From: Podocnemis expansa
Taxonomy: Eukaryota > Chordata > Testudines > Podocnemididae
Direction: 5' to 3'
DNA length: 64,000 bases
Assembly (NCBI GenBank): GCA_007922195.1
Contig: ML682003.1
Coordinates: 7,021,537-7,085,536, forward strand
Shown here: positions 1-13,200 of the stretch, piece by piece
How positions within the stretch are numbered: the first letter of the stretch is position 1
Layout of the letters: each line of letters opens with the position of its first letter
Program-made: the position numbers and the translations under genes
Notes under the pieces: model-generated
What the model saw: the letters and a program-made list of their open reading frames with translations, nothing else
Database searches by the model: none
What the model was told of the DNA's origin: nothing

Positions 1-860
1 CCAGTCCAGGAGCTTCTGGTTCCAGCAGCCCCGAACTTAACTCTCCTGCCCGCCTGTTCTCAAGCGGGTCATGCCTCTCTGGCTTTCTAAGGAGGGTCAG
101 TGCCAAATGTCTGGGCTATGAGAGTGGCCATTGTCTCCTGACTGGGACCCTCCTGGGGTGTGGGACCAGGCCCCAGGCAACGGGGTGTGGTCCTGCCTAT
201 ATCTCTGGGCCTCTGCAAAGAGCAAACAACCCTCTCCTTCCGCTCCTTAGACATGAAGCACATTGGGGCACATGGTATTCGCCTGAAATACTGTGAAAAT
301 TTTCCATATCACCATGGGGGGCAGGGCATGCAAGGGGAGATGATGGGGAGGGGTGGGGTGCGTTGCATGGTCATGCATGGGGGAGAGGAGCATGCCTGCA
401 GTTTCCATGTGCCTGGAGCTCGCTGATCCTGTCCCACTTGGGGGCGCTCAGCTGGGTGCCACCCAGGTCCAGCCCCCTTTGCCACTGCAAGCCTTAGCCA
501 TGCCAGGTGGTTACCCAGTGGGTTGTGTCTTGATAGACCAAGCCCCCTAACTGCGCCTGGCCCGGCTTTGCCCCCTTGCTTGCCCAAGCAGGGCCGGGCC
601 AGTGATGGGCTGCCGGCACTGTTCCCTCTAAGCTGTGCGCGTGTGCACGTGCACACGGGTTGTGAAACCTGCACACACAACAAAATAAAGTGTGCACAAA
701 AAAATTCAATAGTGCTAATAGTGGTGCTGACAAAGAACTCTGTCGGGCCCCGGCACAGTCCGGGTGGCTCAGACAGCGGCCAGGCGTGAGGGCGGCCCCG
801 AGGAGGGCTGTCGCCTGGCCCGGGCCAGTCCCGGGTTTCTCCCGGGGTGGCTGTGGGAAC
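1..860. other. 5' flank or upstream intron, no gene recognised
   Basis: I see no coding exon here. At about 620-705 there is a short stretch (CACTGTTCCCTCTAAGCTGT, then a GTGCAC-rich part and AATAAAG) that resembles an end of a dispersed reptile repeat. It includes a perfect 16-bp palindrome at 641-656 of alternating purines and pyrimidines. Whether further plectin first exons, such as 1c, lie left of the window cannot be told. Confidence 0.5.
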
Positions 861-869
861 GGGGCCCTG

Positions 870-1216
870 GCCGGGGCTGGGCCAATGGGGGCCGTGGGAG
901 AATCGCGGCGGCGGGTCCCAGGCGCCCTCCAGCCCCGCTGGGGCCGAGCCGAGCCGAGCCGGGCCGGGCCGGGCGGGGGAGGGGAGGGTGGGGGCGGGGC
1001 GGGGCGCCCGGCGCTGCCGCAGTGGCCCGGCCGGCGCTCGCCGATCAATGAATGGGCCGCGGTGCCGGCCGCTGATTGGCTGCCGCGGGCGGGGCGGGGC
1101 CGGGCCGGGCGCCCTCCCCTTCCCCCTGTCCGGCCGAGCCGAGCCGAGCCGGACCCGCAGAGCCGGGCTGGGCCGGGGCGTAGCGGCTGCTCGGACCCGA
1201 CCTGCCCCATCCCACC
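870..1216 (+). promoter_or_regulatory. PLEC: CpG-island promoter of PLEC first exon 1e
   Basis: This is very GC- and CpG-rich sequence directly upstream of the 1e start codon. It contains a CCAAT box (GGGCCAATGG, about 879-888), an inverted CCAAT box (ATTGG, 1075-1079) and GC boxes (GGGGCGGGGCGGGGC near 991-1005, GGGCGGGGCGGGGC at 1088-1101). Two triplets of the pentamer GAGCC lie at 946-960 and 1136-1150. No TATA box is visible. The promoter role is inferred from composition and position; the transcription start is unknown. Confidence 0.7.
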
Positions 1217-1262
1217 ATGGCCGCCTCCCGCTGCATCCAGCACGAGATCAGCTCCTTGAAAG
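1217..1262 (+). CDS. PLEC: Plectin alternative first exon 1e
   Basis: Fifteen codons plus one base encode [15 protein letters not shown], then G completes Asp with common exon 2. The ATG sits in a strong context (CCCACCATGG) and the donor is AAAG|gtaccg. It matches the mammalian plectin 1e N-terminus that I recall (MDPSRAIQ-EISSLK pattern), with the IQHEISSLK core kept. It is the most upstream first exon in the window, in a CpG island, so its transcript must remove a first intron of about 38 kb to reach exon 2. Open frames that run on past the donor here are GC-rich read-through and not gene. Confidence 0.88.
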
Positions 1263-4200
1263 GTACCGGCCCGGCCCGGCCCCGCACGGGTCACCCGCTG
1301 CCCCTGCCGGCCGGGGGTCTCCTGGCTCTGGGGGCGGGGGCGAGTGGAGCTGGCCCGGCTCGGGGCTGCTCTGGTCCCCTGCTGACCGCCCGGCGGGGAT
1401 GCTCCCGTCTTGCCCGCGGGGGGCCGTGGCTGGCGGGGTCAGTCAGCTGGGCCCCGGGCATCAGCCTCGCCCGATAGTTCCGTGCCGGCCCCGCCGGCCC
1501 CGCACTGGGGCTGCTGGCCGCATCCCGGCTTCCTTGCGGCCAGCGCTTGCTCTGCGCCCGCTGCGGCTCTGCCCGGCTCTGCCCGGCGCCCCGACGGGGA
1601 GGCGGGCTGCGGAGGTCACTGCTGGGCCCTCGGCTCCCGGAGCAGCGCCTCAGCGCCAGCCCAGGGCTCACAGGATGGGGTCCCCAGAGCCAGGGCCAGG
1701 GCCAGGGCCAGGGCCAGGTTCCGCTCATGCTGTTGATCTGGCCGTGCCCGACAGCTGTGCCCCCCTGGGGGCATCATCGCCTTGGTCGGGCACCACAGGG
1801 GCTGTGCCTGGGGTCCAGCTCAGCCATCTGCGGGGAGTCTGTACCCCCAGCACCTTGGCTGGCGCATCCTGTGCACTGAAGGGCAAGGCGAGGCACGGTG
1901 CAGGCGGCATTTGCTGATGGGCTGCGGGAAATCAGGTTTCCCGCTGGAGGGGCAGTGGGCAGCAGAGCAGGACAGATGAGGAGGGGGGACCCAGCAGGCC
2001 GGGCTGGGGTCTGGTGTGGCCAGGGCAGCGCGTGGTGGTCCCAGGAGGTCACTGACTGGGAGGGGCTGGGACCGCAGTGCCTGTCTGTGGCTGGGGGCAA
2101 TGTCCAGGTCCAGCCCTGAGCAGCAGTACGGGCCAGCCCCAGCACAGACGCGGCTGGGTCCGCGTAGGGGGATAGCAGCAAGGGCTGTGGGTCTTGGTGA
2201 CGTGGGAGGGAGCCCAGGGCTGGATAGCAGGGCTGCAGGTCGCACCTTTGGGGCTCTGGCAGAACTGGGGCTCAGGGGGTACTGGACTGGGTAGCAGGGG
2301 GTTGTGTGTTTGGACTAAGGGGTGGTGCAGGGCCTCGGGGCTCTGTTATTGCACGCACACAGAGAGGTGGCCAGAGACACAGCTGGGCCGTCAGGAAGAC
2401 AGCAATGAGCACATTACAACTGCAGACTGGTAACGATGGGGGGACGGTCTGTTTGCCCCAGGCTGGTCTGCATCCCCCCCTTTTGCCAGCTGCCTTGGCT
2501 GGGTGCCCTGGGTGGGAGCTGGTGTGTCCCAGCTCGTCCTGGGCACAGAGCCCAGTGGAAGGACCTGGTGCGGGGCAAGGGGAAGGGCCGGGGTGGTTGG
2601 GCTGTGCTGTCTGGGGTGACAGGCCAGCCCTGTGGCCCCCTCTGGGTGGGTTTGTGCTAAGCCCCCCACCTGGAGCAGGGCCATGGGTCAGGGGTAGGGG
2701 GCAGTGCCGAGGGGGATTGTGGCTGTCAGTGTGGACCTTGGGGCTGATTTACAGGGGGTCCAGCTGTGGCTGCAGTTCTGTCCTGCTGCTGGGGTGGGCT
2801 GGGCTCAGCCCCAGTGCTGGGGTGGGCCAGGCAGGGCCTTTCCCCATTGTCTGTCTAGCTGATTTACTGTGAGAACAGACAGAGCCCCCTGCCAGCACCA
2901 GCCTGATTAATAATCTGGCCCCTGCTCACCGCAGCTTCCAGGCCCTTCCTTGGCTCCAGCCGTGCTGCCCTCCACAAACAGCCGCTTTGTTCCTGGCTCA
3001 GCCTGGAAAGCCCTGGCGCCCCAACGCTGCTGACTGCAGTGGTCCCAGGCCCTGGGGCAGAGGTGGGGAGGGGAGCGTGCTGGCCAAGTGCCAGGGGTCA
3101 GCGTAGCTCTCAGGGGCTCCACGTGGGACCGGCTCATCCCCGCAGGGAGCTGGAGAGCAGGGGACAATTCGGTGCCCACTGGGTGTCTGTCTCCTCAATG
3201 AAACACTGCTCTGCTGGCCTGGCCATTGAGGCCTGGTTGTGGGCAGAGGAAGAAGGTGCGCCGTGAGGGGCGTTGGTGGATCTGGAGGGAGCCCAGGAGC
3301 AGGGGCTGTGGGTCTGGGGTGAGGAGCACGGGCAGAGCTGTGCGTGGGGTGGAGGCCCTCTGGAGGAAGGGGTGCTGCTGCGTTTAGCAGAGTTTGGGGT
3401 CTGGGGTGCAGGCTGGGTACGTTTAGAGGAGCAGCGAGGTGCAGGCGTCTCCCACAGTTCCCGGAGTGTGGGGGGGGGTCTGGCCCTTGGGCGGCACTTA
3501 GAGGAGGAGTGGCGGGTGCCATGAGCAGCAGGTTCTCCGGCAAGGCTTGTGTGGTGGAGGAAGTTGTGACTCAAGGCCCCCCAGTTCCAGAGGGGGTGGC
3601 TGGGCCAGTCTAGTTCAATAAAACAAACCAGGAGTCCTGGGGAGCTATTACACACTGTTAAAGAAACTCCCACGAAAGCTCATGCAGGTCTTTAAAAGTG
3701 CTGTGGGATTGGTGGTTTGTTTAGCTGCACCAGGAGTCAGAGTCTTGTACAAGGTTGGCGGGGGGTGTCTCTGTCTGGGATGCCTGAGCTGGGGCTGTGA
3801 GCGTGGTGTCCCACTTGGCCTCAGGCTCTGTCGGTGACTGTGGGTCGGGAGTGGGGGGCACTGGCTGGTCTGTGTTGGGGGGTGGGGAGCCCAGGGCTGG
3901 GGTGGCAGGGGCTGTGGGTCAGAGTGAGGGGAGCAGGCTCACCTTTGCCTGGTCCCTAGACTTAAGGCCGATGGCCTGTGGCGCTGTGGGAGGCTGCAGA
4001 GCCTGCCCCCCACTCTAGCAGCCCCAGAACTGCTGACTGAGCCGTGGGTCCGCGATTCAGGCCATGCTGGTGCTGGCTCTGCTGGGCCCCGCTGACAGTA
4101 GGGCGGAGGGAGGGGCAGTGTGCGTGGGGGGGGACCTCTGGCGATTGGGGCTGGTGTTGGGGGAGGCTCCGTGGCCCATTGTGTGCAGTCAGGCGGTGGT

Positions 4201-7200
4201 GCTGAGTCAGCGCGTCCTGGCCGCTGGGATCGCTGCAGTAATTGTATGTGTGTGTGGGGGGGGTGGCTGGCTTTGGAGCAGTGGGGTGTGCGATGCCTGG
4301 CCCTGAGCTGATAGCTGGGCCTTCTGTGGGGCACAGCTGGGTGTGGGACAAAGGGCTACAGCATTGCTGTAGAGGAGCAGGGTCGCGTCCATCCTGTGGG
4401 GCCCAGGGATCTGAGCAGGTCCCCAGCCACTGTCCAGGGCCAGCTCCCCCTGCTCCCTGCATGGCTCCCTCTGGCTGAGCCCTCGGGTCTGCTTCTCCTG
4501 CCCTGACCTTCCTTCCTCTTCCCATGGGGCTAGGCTGAGCCAGGGAGAGCAGAGGCTCCCCAGCCCTCCCCGTGGGGTGTGGGGCTGTGGCTGGCTGGTC
4601 CCAGAGGGCTGAGTGGGCAGCGTCTGTGGTACCTGGTGACAGAGAGTTCCCCAGGCTGGCTCTCCGTCGGGGTGGCACTCAGCTGTCAGTTAGCGGCCGA
4701 GCAACTCCAGTGGGCGCAGCCCCAGCTTTGCAGGGGTGGAAGCTCTGGTGGCTGCAGAAGGCTCCTGGCGACCTAGCGCTGCCCGCACTGGGGTCAGGCC
4801 AGCGTCACTGTGTCCGTGGGGGACTTTTCCACCTCCAGAGTGACTGGTACCAGTTCCGACTGTGGCTCTGGCCCATTTCTTGGTGTCAGTCTGGGGCTGG
4901 TGGCCCGTCAGGGTCATGGCCTGGGCGCCTCCCATCTGCATCAACGGGGGTACCAGTGCCAGCCCCTCCACTACTCTCTCATTTTTCTGTCTCATTTACT
5001 CCTTTGCAGCCTTCCCCAGCCCCACCCTGCCCCATGCAGCATGGGCTGCTGCGTCCCATTCTGGGTGGGTGTAGCCAGTGCAAGACCCACATTCTCCCCA
5101 GCCCCTCTTAGCAGCCCAGACGTGACCCTGAGCCCACACGCAGGTGGGCCTCAGGCTCCTGGTTGACTTCTTGGAGCCAGGCAGGGATCGGGAGGGCTGG
5201 GACCCAGCCCCACGTCTCCTGGCCCCCAGCAGGAGCTGGAGCTGGAACTGGGCTGGCCAGGGGCTCCTGCTTTCCTGAAGGCACCAGTGGCATGGGACAT
5301 GGTCCTTGGCACTGCCCATGTGTGGAGCGGGTTAGGCAGCAGGTGCCCGTGACTGGCAGCTGGACTGGGATGGGCCAGCTGGGGTCCCACCTAGCGCACC
5401 CTGGTGCCTGCTGGGTGCTGAGCTGCAGGCATATTCCTGGGGTGAGGGGAGGTGTCTGGCCTGGCCCCCGGCTGTCTGGTGAGGGCTGGGTGTGGAGCCA
5501 GGCTCCCTAACCCACCCCCCATGAGGTAGCTAGTGTGTGTGTGTGTGTGGGGGGGGAATGCTGCAGCCCCTGCTCCAGCCCTGACTCCGAGCCCTTCCCT
5601 TCTCGGTGGGCAGGGCGCACTTAACAAAGGAGAGCAGAGGGGTGGGAGGACAGGCATGCAGGGCTCCTGGCTGGGCTGGGACACTGAGAACATCCCTTCT
5701 GCCCCAGCAAGTGAGCTTGTGGGGGAAGCGGAGCTGGGGGAGGGTTGCTCGATGGTTGCAAGGCTAATGAGCCGTTTCTACCCCTGTATCCCTGGGGTGT
5801 CTGATTGAGCCCCCTTGTTCTGTGGGGCAGCCTGCTGAGCACTGAGGGTAACTGTTCTCTGCCTTGCTGGACAGGGCTGAGATGCCGTGTGGGGGTCCTG
5901 GCAGTGGCTCCCTCACCCTTGCTCCCCGATGCTGGGCTGGAGGGGATCTGGGAGCTGCCCGGCCTTTGCTCATGGGCACAGGAAACCAGGAGCGTTGTGT
6001 GCTGTCCTGAAGATGGGACCTTACCAGCATGGTGCTGCTGATGCTAGGCCAATTCTGCTGGGGTGAGGGGCAGCGTGGTGTCCCCCAGTGTTAGGCTGGT
6101 GCTACCATGGGGAGGGCACCCCACATCCCCTAGGAAGTGCTTAGGGGGTCCCCTGTCCCAGTGCAGGTCTGAGCCAACCCATCGGCCTGCAAGGGAGCCA
6201 GACCGAGGTAGCTCAAACAGGACAAACTGGAAAGAGCAGGGTAGGCAAAGCTGTAAAATCTGGTGGTTTTTCTTTCGTGAGGTAAGCCAAGCCAGCAACA
6301 GCTTCTGATCCCCTCAGTGGCTGTTCAGAAGACAAAATAATGAGCCCTTGTGACCAAGAAGGTTAACGGCATATTGGGCTGTGTTAGTAGTAACGTGGCC
6401 AGCAGATGGAGGGATGTGATTATTCCCTCTATTTGACACTGGTGAGGCCACATCTGGAATACTGTGTCCAGGTTTGGGCTCTGCGCTACAGAAAGGATGT
6501 GGACAAATTGGGGGGCAACAGAAATGATTAGGGGGCTGGGGAACATGACTAATGAGGAGAGGCTGAGGGAACTGGGCTTGTCTGTAGAAGAGAAGAACGA
6601 GGGGGGATTTGATAGCAACTTTTAACTATCTGAAGAGGGCATCCAGGGAGAAAGGAGCTAGGCTGTTCTCAGGGTGGCGGATGACAGAACTAGGAGCAAT
6701 GGTCTCATGCTGCAGAAGGGAAGGTCTAGGTTGGATATTAGGAAAAGCTTTTTCCTAGGAGGGTGTGGGGAGTGACCCAGGGAGGGGGTGGAATCTCCAT
6801 CCTTAGCAGGTTTTAAGGCCCAACGTGACAAAGCCCTGGCTGGGATGATGTAGGTAGGGTTGGTCCTGCTTTGACCAGGGGATTGGACTAGATGGCTCCT
6901 GGGGTTTCTTCTACCCTCCTCTTCTCTGACTCTATGGAAACACAGTTTCCTTAAAACTATCCAGCCCTTTGAATAGCACTGGGCAGCCACATCAAATCTG
7001 AGGGGGGTTATTGAAAATTCTTATCCATCATGTAAAAAAAGCTCTACTGATCTGAAAGGATGGGACAAATTGCCAAGTAGATCAGTGAATGTTTTCAGCT
7101 TTTACTGAAATGCCCGTTAAAGCCAGCACTTATTAACTACAGTGACTTTTGTTAAGGGAGGAAAGGGTAATGCGTAAAAGGCCAGCACACAGACGCAGAG

Positions 7201-10200
7201 AGAATAAGTTCCTGGGTCATTTTCAAAGTAGGGATGATAACTGAGTCACACAGTTCTGAATCTGCAAGTTTCTGAATTATCCAGACAGCTTGAGGGTCAG
7301 AGCTTCCTTGTTAGGAATCCAATCCATAGACAAGAAGACTAAATAGTCCATCTGCAGCTGTGACTAAGTGCAGCTTCTGTTGGGATTTTCTCTGGGTGCT
7401 GTGTGTGAGCCTCGGTTTCCCTACATGTGTTACTCAGGTATATCGGTGATGGGACCCAGGTGTATGAACATTGCAGAGCCTGTTAGAGGGTGGATGGGCC
7501 TTCCCCAGCCATGTGTAGGCAGACCCAGCCAGGACCTGTGCCTCTGCCCCAACCAGTTGTACAGGATGGAGCAGGTGAAGAGCATGGGAGTGGCCATTTA
7601 TCCTGGGAAGGACACAGAGGAGAGGGAGGGGCTAGGGCATGGATCTGGGGGCCATTGGGGGGGAAGAGGTCAGTCCCCCTTGAGGGGAGGAAAGGAGGAA
7701 GCCCTGAGAAGAGACCTCCCCAGGTGGTTGCTGCTCTAACTGTTAATCAGCCAGCTTGCCCAGTCTTTCTGCGCTGTGATCCTGAGAGCTAATAAAGCCT
7801 TTGGACTTCAACACTGGCTGGGAATTGCTCTGGCTGCAGAGATGGTGTTCATGGGTCTTTCCTTCTGGGCATGGAGGGGCCCCCTGGGATCCCATGAAGG
7901 GGCTCCTGCAGGAGTGCTAAACCCTTCAGGGTGGGATGGAGGAGACGACTTTGCAGGTGTGGGGAGAGTGAAGTGAGTCAGGACTGAAGCTTCCTTTATA
8001 GTTGCAGCAAGGTGGGTGCTTGCAGGTAACTCTCTTGCAGGGCCGTCCCTAGGGGGGTGCGGGGTCTTGGGCAAATTGCCCTCTGCGGGGCTTCCCCCAC
8101 CCACCCCGGCACTGAGGGCTGGGGGAAGGGGCAGACCCCTGCACTCCCCCCCCCCACGCTGGGGACTGGACAGGCGGCCAAAAGGGCGGCCTGGTGCTGT
8201 GCTGCTGGTTCACCCCTGCCCCCCCCCCCAACCATGTGTGCTTCTCTGGGCTCTGTGCTGGCACAGTGGGGAGGGGTTGGGAGGCAGCGTGGCCAGGGCA
8301 GGGGGTAGCAGTACCAGCTCCATGCTGTCTCCCAACCCCTCCCTGCTGCTCTGACACAGCCGAGAACAGCGCATGTAGCGGGGAAGGGGGTGGCTGGACC
8401 GGCAGTGCTGAACCCATCTGCCCTTTTGGCTGCCCACCCAGTCACTGGCGTGGGGGGGGGGAAGCGCTGCGGCCGCACGGGGGCCCCCCAAAGCACTGGG
8501 GCCTGGGCGGCCGCCCTGCTCACCCTACCCTAGGGACGGCCCTGCTCTGTCGTGTGGGCTTTGATGACAGCGAGCGAACAGCTGGCTCTTCCTCAGGACA
8601 GTCCAGGCAGCAGTAGTCATTTAATCTCTCCAGACAGTCCACAGGCGGGGAGAACAGCTGGGTATTGTCCTTAAAGTGAAACAGTAGGTTACTGATGTAA
8701 CCGACCTTCTTCAATATGGGCTGCTCACATACATTCAGTTACAGGCGTATACGTGCCGCAGGGCACAGTAGCTCGGAAAGTCTTTTAGCCTTAGCCTGTC
8801 AGGTCAGGGCGTGTGGTCAATGCCCCCTCTGTGCTGTGACCACAGCTACATACGTGACCATGACCCTGACCCTCCCACTCCCTTCTTTTTGCTAACTCTG
8901 GTTAGCAGGGATGGTGGGAGCAGCCCATCTTGAAGACGCACGGGTACTGGTGAGTAACCCAACGTTCTTCTTCGAATGCTGCTCACATCATTCAGTTACT
9001 GGTGGCTGCTAGCCATACCCAAGGACGGTGGGAGGAGTTACAGTCTGCCTACATTGAGTACGGCTCTGCCCAACGTGGCATCCTCCCTAGCCTGTTGGGA
9101 GATAGGGTAGTGTGTCGTGAAGCTAGGCACCAACGACCACGTAGCTGCCCTGCAGATCTCCTGGTTTGGGACCTGCACAAGGAGAATCGTTGACAAAGCT
9201 TGGGCTCTGGTTGAATGAGCCCTAACGTTCCCTGGGAGGGGCGTATTCGACCTTCTGTCGCAGTCTTTAATGCAGTTCACTATCCACTTGGAAATGTGCT
9301 GTGATGACACTGGAAGTCCTTTTTTTACGTTCTGTGACTGCCTCGAACAATTGGGAGGTTCTGTGGAATGGACGTATGTGCTCAATATACGTTGAGCATC
9401 CTTTTGACATCCAGGGTGTGCAACTGGTTCTCTGTAACCCGAGGGTCTGGGAAGAACACTGGCAGGCAAATGTCCTGATTAAGGTGAAATGGAGAGCCCA
9501 CCTTAGGAAGGAGGGATGGGTGTGGGCGGAGCACCACCTTGTCAGGGATGAACCCGGTGTATGGAGGTTCTGAGGAAAGGATCTTTGGTTCAAAAATCCC
9601 TCTGGCTGAGGTAATCGCTACCAAAAAGGCCACTTTCCATGCCCAGACCAGTAGAGTGCATGAGTCCAAGGGTTCATAAGGAGGCTCTGTTAGGCTATGA
9701 AGCACCACGTTAAGGTCCCATTGCAGAACAGGTTCACGGGGTTGCAGGAAGACTCTTTCAAACCCCTTCAGGAATCTGGTGGACATAGGGTGGAAGAAGA
9801 CAGGAACACCTTCCACCTTATCGTGGAATGCCAAAATCGCTGCCAGATGGACTCTTGGTGAGGAAAGGGAGAGGCCCTGATCTCTGAGGTCTAGCAGGTA
9901 ATCAAGGATTAAGTGTATAGGGGCCGATGTAGGCATAGCTCCTCTGTCGAATGCCCAGTAGGGAAAATGTTTTCATTTGGCTGTATAGGTGGTTCTAGTG
10001 GAGGGCCTTCTGCTACCAATTAGTACCCTCCTGAAACTGTCTGAGCAGAGTCTTTCCTGCTCCCTTAGCCAAGGAGTCTCCAGGCTGTCAGGTGCAGGAG
10101 ACCGGGGTTTGGGTGCTGCAGGCGCCCTGAATTCTGTTTTAGGAGGTCCACCCACAGGGGAAGGTGGGGTGGAGCATCTGTGGACAGATTCTATAGGATT

Positions 10201-13200
10201 GAGTACTAGTGCTATCTGGGCCAATCTGGAGCTATTGATATCATATTTGCTCCATTGCTTATGACCTTCTGGAGGTCATGTACCTCAGCGGGATCGGTGG
10301 AAAGGCATACAACAGGGGTCTCGACCAATGGAGGAGGAAGGCATCCATGAGTGAACCCTCCTCCTGACCCCTGAGGGAGCAGAAGCAATGACATTTGCGG
10401 TTCTGTCGTGTCCCAAATAGGTCCACTTGGTTGCTGATTAGGTGGGATGCCACTGTGGTGTGGAGGGATCACTCATGGTGGGCTAGATGGGTTCTGCTGA
10501 GCGAGTCTGCTAACCTGTTGTCCACCCCAGGCAGCTGAGCTGCCACTGAAGTGAAATTGTACCGCAGGGCTAGTCCCCAGAGTCTGGTTGCCTCCTTGCA
10601 GAGAACTGGGAAACGGACACCCCCCGTGCTGGTTCATGTAGAACATGCCCGCGGTTTTGTCCGTCAGGATCTGGACTGTTTTGTCTTTTATCCTGTCCAG
10701 AAAGGTTCTGCAGGCCAATCTGACAGTCTGCAGCTCCTTCACATTCATGTGAAAGGGTCTGTTCTCAGGAGACCAGTGCCCTTTGGTGGAAAGTTCCCCT
10801 GATATGTGCGCTCCCCACCCCAAATCTGAAGCATTGGCGATCAGGGTTACCATAGGGACCGACACCTCAAAGGAGATTCCTCCCATGGCAAAGAGGGGAT
10901 TCCTCCAGATCTCTAGTGTCCCCAGGTTGTTGTGAGGGACCAACAGTACCTTGCACAGAGGGTGTCTCTGTGGGTAGGACACCATGGACAGCCAGATCTG
11001 GAACAGTCTCATTCTCAGGCGGGCCATCCTTATCACTGAGGTGGAGACCGCCATGTGCCCAAGGAGCTGGAGACGGTGTTGGGCCGTGGTTACCTAGGAG
11101 TCCTGCAGCTCTGCAATGATGGTGCAAATGGCCCAAAATCTTGAGGGGGGCAGGGAAGCCCTCCCTGTTTGGGAGTCTTGGAGAGCTCTTATGAACTCTG
11201 TGTCCTGGGATAGCAGAGTTTTGACTTTTCTCAATTTATGCAAAGCCCCAGGTACTTACGCAGCCGACTCACTACTTTGACACTGTATTCGACCTGAGCT
11301 CTTGATCTCCCTTATATTAACCAGTGTCTAGGTAGGAGTATATCTTTATACCCTGCCGGCACGGGTGCACAGTGACTGGCACCATGCACTTTGAACACTC
11401 TGGCGGCCAAGGAGAGCCCGAAGGGGAGTGATGTGAACTGGAAATGTCTTCCCTCCATCATGAACCTTAGAAACCTGCTGTGGTGGGGGTGTATCGCTAT
11501 GTGAAAGTAAGCGCCTTTTAGATCGAGGCCCGCAAACCAATCCCCGAAATCCAGAGATGGGACGATCTGTGATTCGGAAACCATATGGAATTTTATTTTC
11601 CTTATATGCTTGTTTAGAGCTCTGAGGTCTAGAATGGGTCTCAGATCTCCATTTGGCTTGGGAACTAGAAAGTAGCAGGAGTAAAACCCCTTTCCCTGCT
11701 CCAATCTTGGGACCCTCTCTATGGCCCCGAGGAAGAGGAGTTTCTTGCATTCTCCCTCGAGCATGAGGTCTAGTTCATGGCTCCAGAGATTCAAGTGAGG
11801 GGGTGGTTTTCTGTTCCGAGGCATGGACTAGAATTGTATGAGACCCTTTTGAAACCATGTCCGGTACCCACTGGTCAGTTGTGATGTCGGCCCAGTGGTG
11901 AGCGTACTGGGCCAGATGGTTGGCAAAGGTTAGGGTTGAGTCTGTGGTTCCGCTGCCCTCGGGCTGATAGTCAAAAGCGCTGTTTCTGTCCCGCTTAATG
12001 TGCGGTACCTTGTCCATGGCGGCCGACCTGGAAGGTCTTGGATTTTTGGCCCCTACCTGGGCAGGTCTTATCCCTATCCAGACCCTGATATTGGCTCTGG
12101 GGGTACTGGTAGGACTGGGAACGGGAGCCCTGAATCTAGGTCTGCTGTTTCAGCTGTTATAGCTGTTGCTGCAGCAGCTGCTGGGGCCGGAAGGAACGCC
12201 TAACAGGTGGTGGTGTTACCAACTTTGCCCACCAACTCAGAGTATGCTCATTTATTAGGGTTGCTTTCTCTTTGGGGAAGATGGTAATTCTATTAGTGTG
12301 CTGCTTGTGTGACTTGTGTTTCTCTATAGGTGCATCTGAGCGGACCGGGTCTATCAGCGCTCTCAGCTGATCCCTTCTGTGTCCCTGAACTCAGTAGGCT
12401 GGGTCACACAGCACTTCTCTGCTGCTACCCTTATATGCCCCTGGCCTCAATCAGGCTGGGTCAAAACAGCACTTGTCAGCTGTCACCCTTATATGCCCCT
12501 GGAGTCAATCAGGCTACTATCCCTATCAATGAGCGAACCTTACAGGGTTGTGGGCGTTACAGGGACCTTTGGCTAGGTAATAGAAGCATTGCTGCAAAGC
12601 GATATAAAGAAACCAAGACCACAAAGGAGAGGGAATGAAGTCTTAGAAGAGTCTGGAAACTGGTTTGATACCAAAAAGCATTTTATTGCTAGGTATCTAA
12701 AACTTGCACTAATAATAATAATTACAAAGGACAGAAGAATACCCCAAAATACCCAGTTACAGCATTGATAAACATACAAGGAAAGAAAAACACCCAGCTA
12801 CAATGTTACCTAGATTCTACTGTATGAGGCCTAGAGAGAGAGTCATAATTTAANNNNNNNNNNNNNNNNNNNNNNNNNNNNNNNNNNNNNNNNNNNNNNN
12901 NNNNNNNNNNNNNNNNNNNNNNNNNNNNNNNNNNNNNNNNNNNNNNNNNNNNNTGCACAGGACACACACTACTGCACTACTGGATGTGGGTGTAAAGGCT
13001 TTTTATAAGGACTTGTTTATGTGGCCAATACACATTCCTGGCTGGGTGTAATGGTTCAGAGAAGCTCACAATGCAGTCAGGCAGGCTCAGTATTTTGGGT
13101 ATCAGTTATCATGTCTGTGACTAGAATGGTCTGATAATTGCTGAGTTTGTTTGTGTTGGTGTGAGATCCCCCATCAGGCAATGCTTCCCTGCTTCTTCAA

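Noticed and set aside
680..700. AATAAA followed by A-rich sequence as the 3' end of an upstream gene
   Set aside because: No coding sequence precedes it and the surrounding words look like a dispersed repeat end.
847..1917. 356-codon frame across the 1e island
   Set aside because: It runs in a different frame from the 1e peptide and through low-complexity GC sequence.
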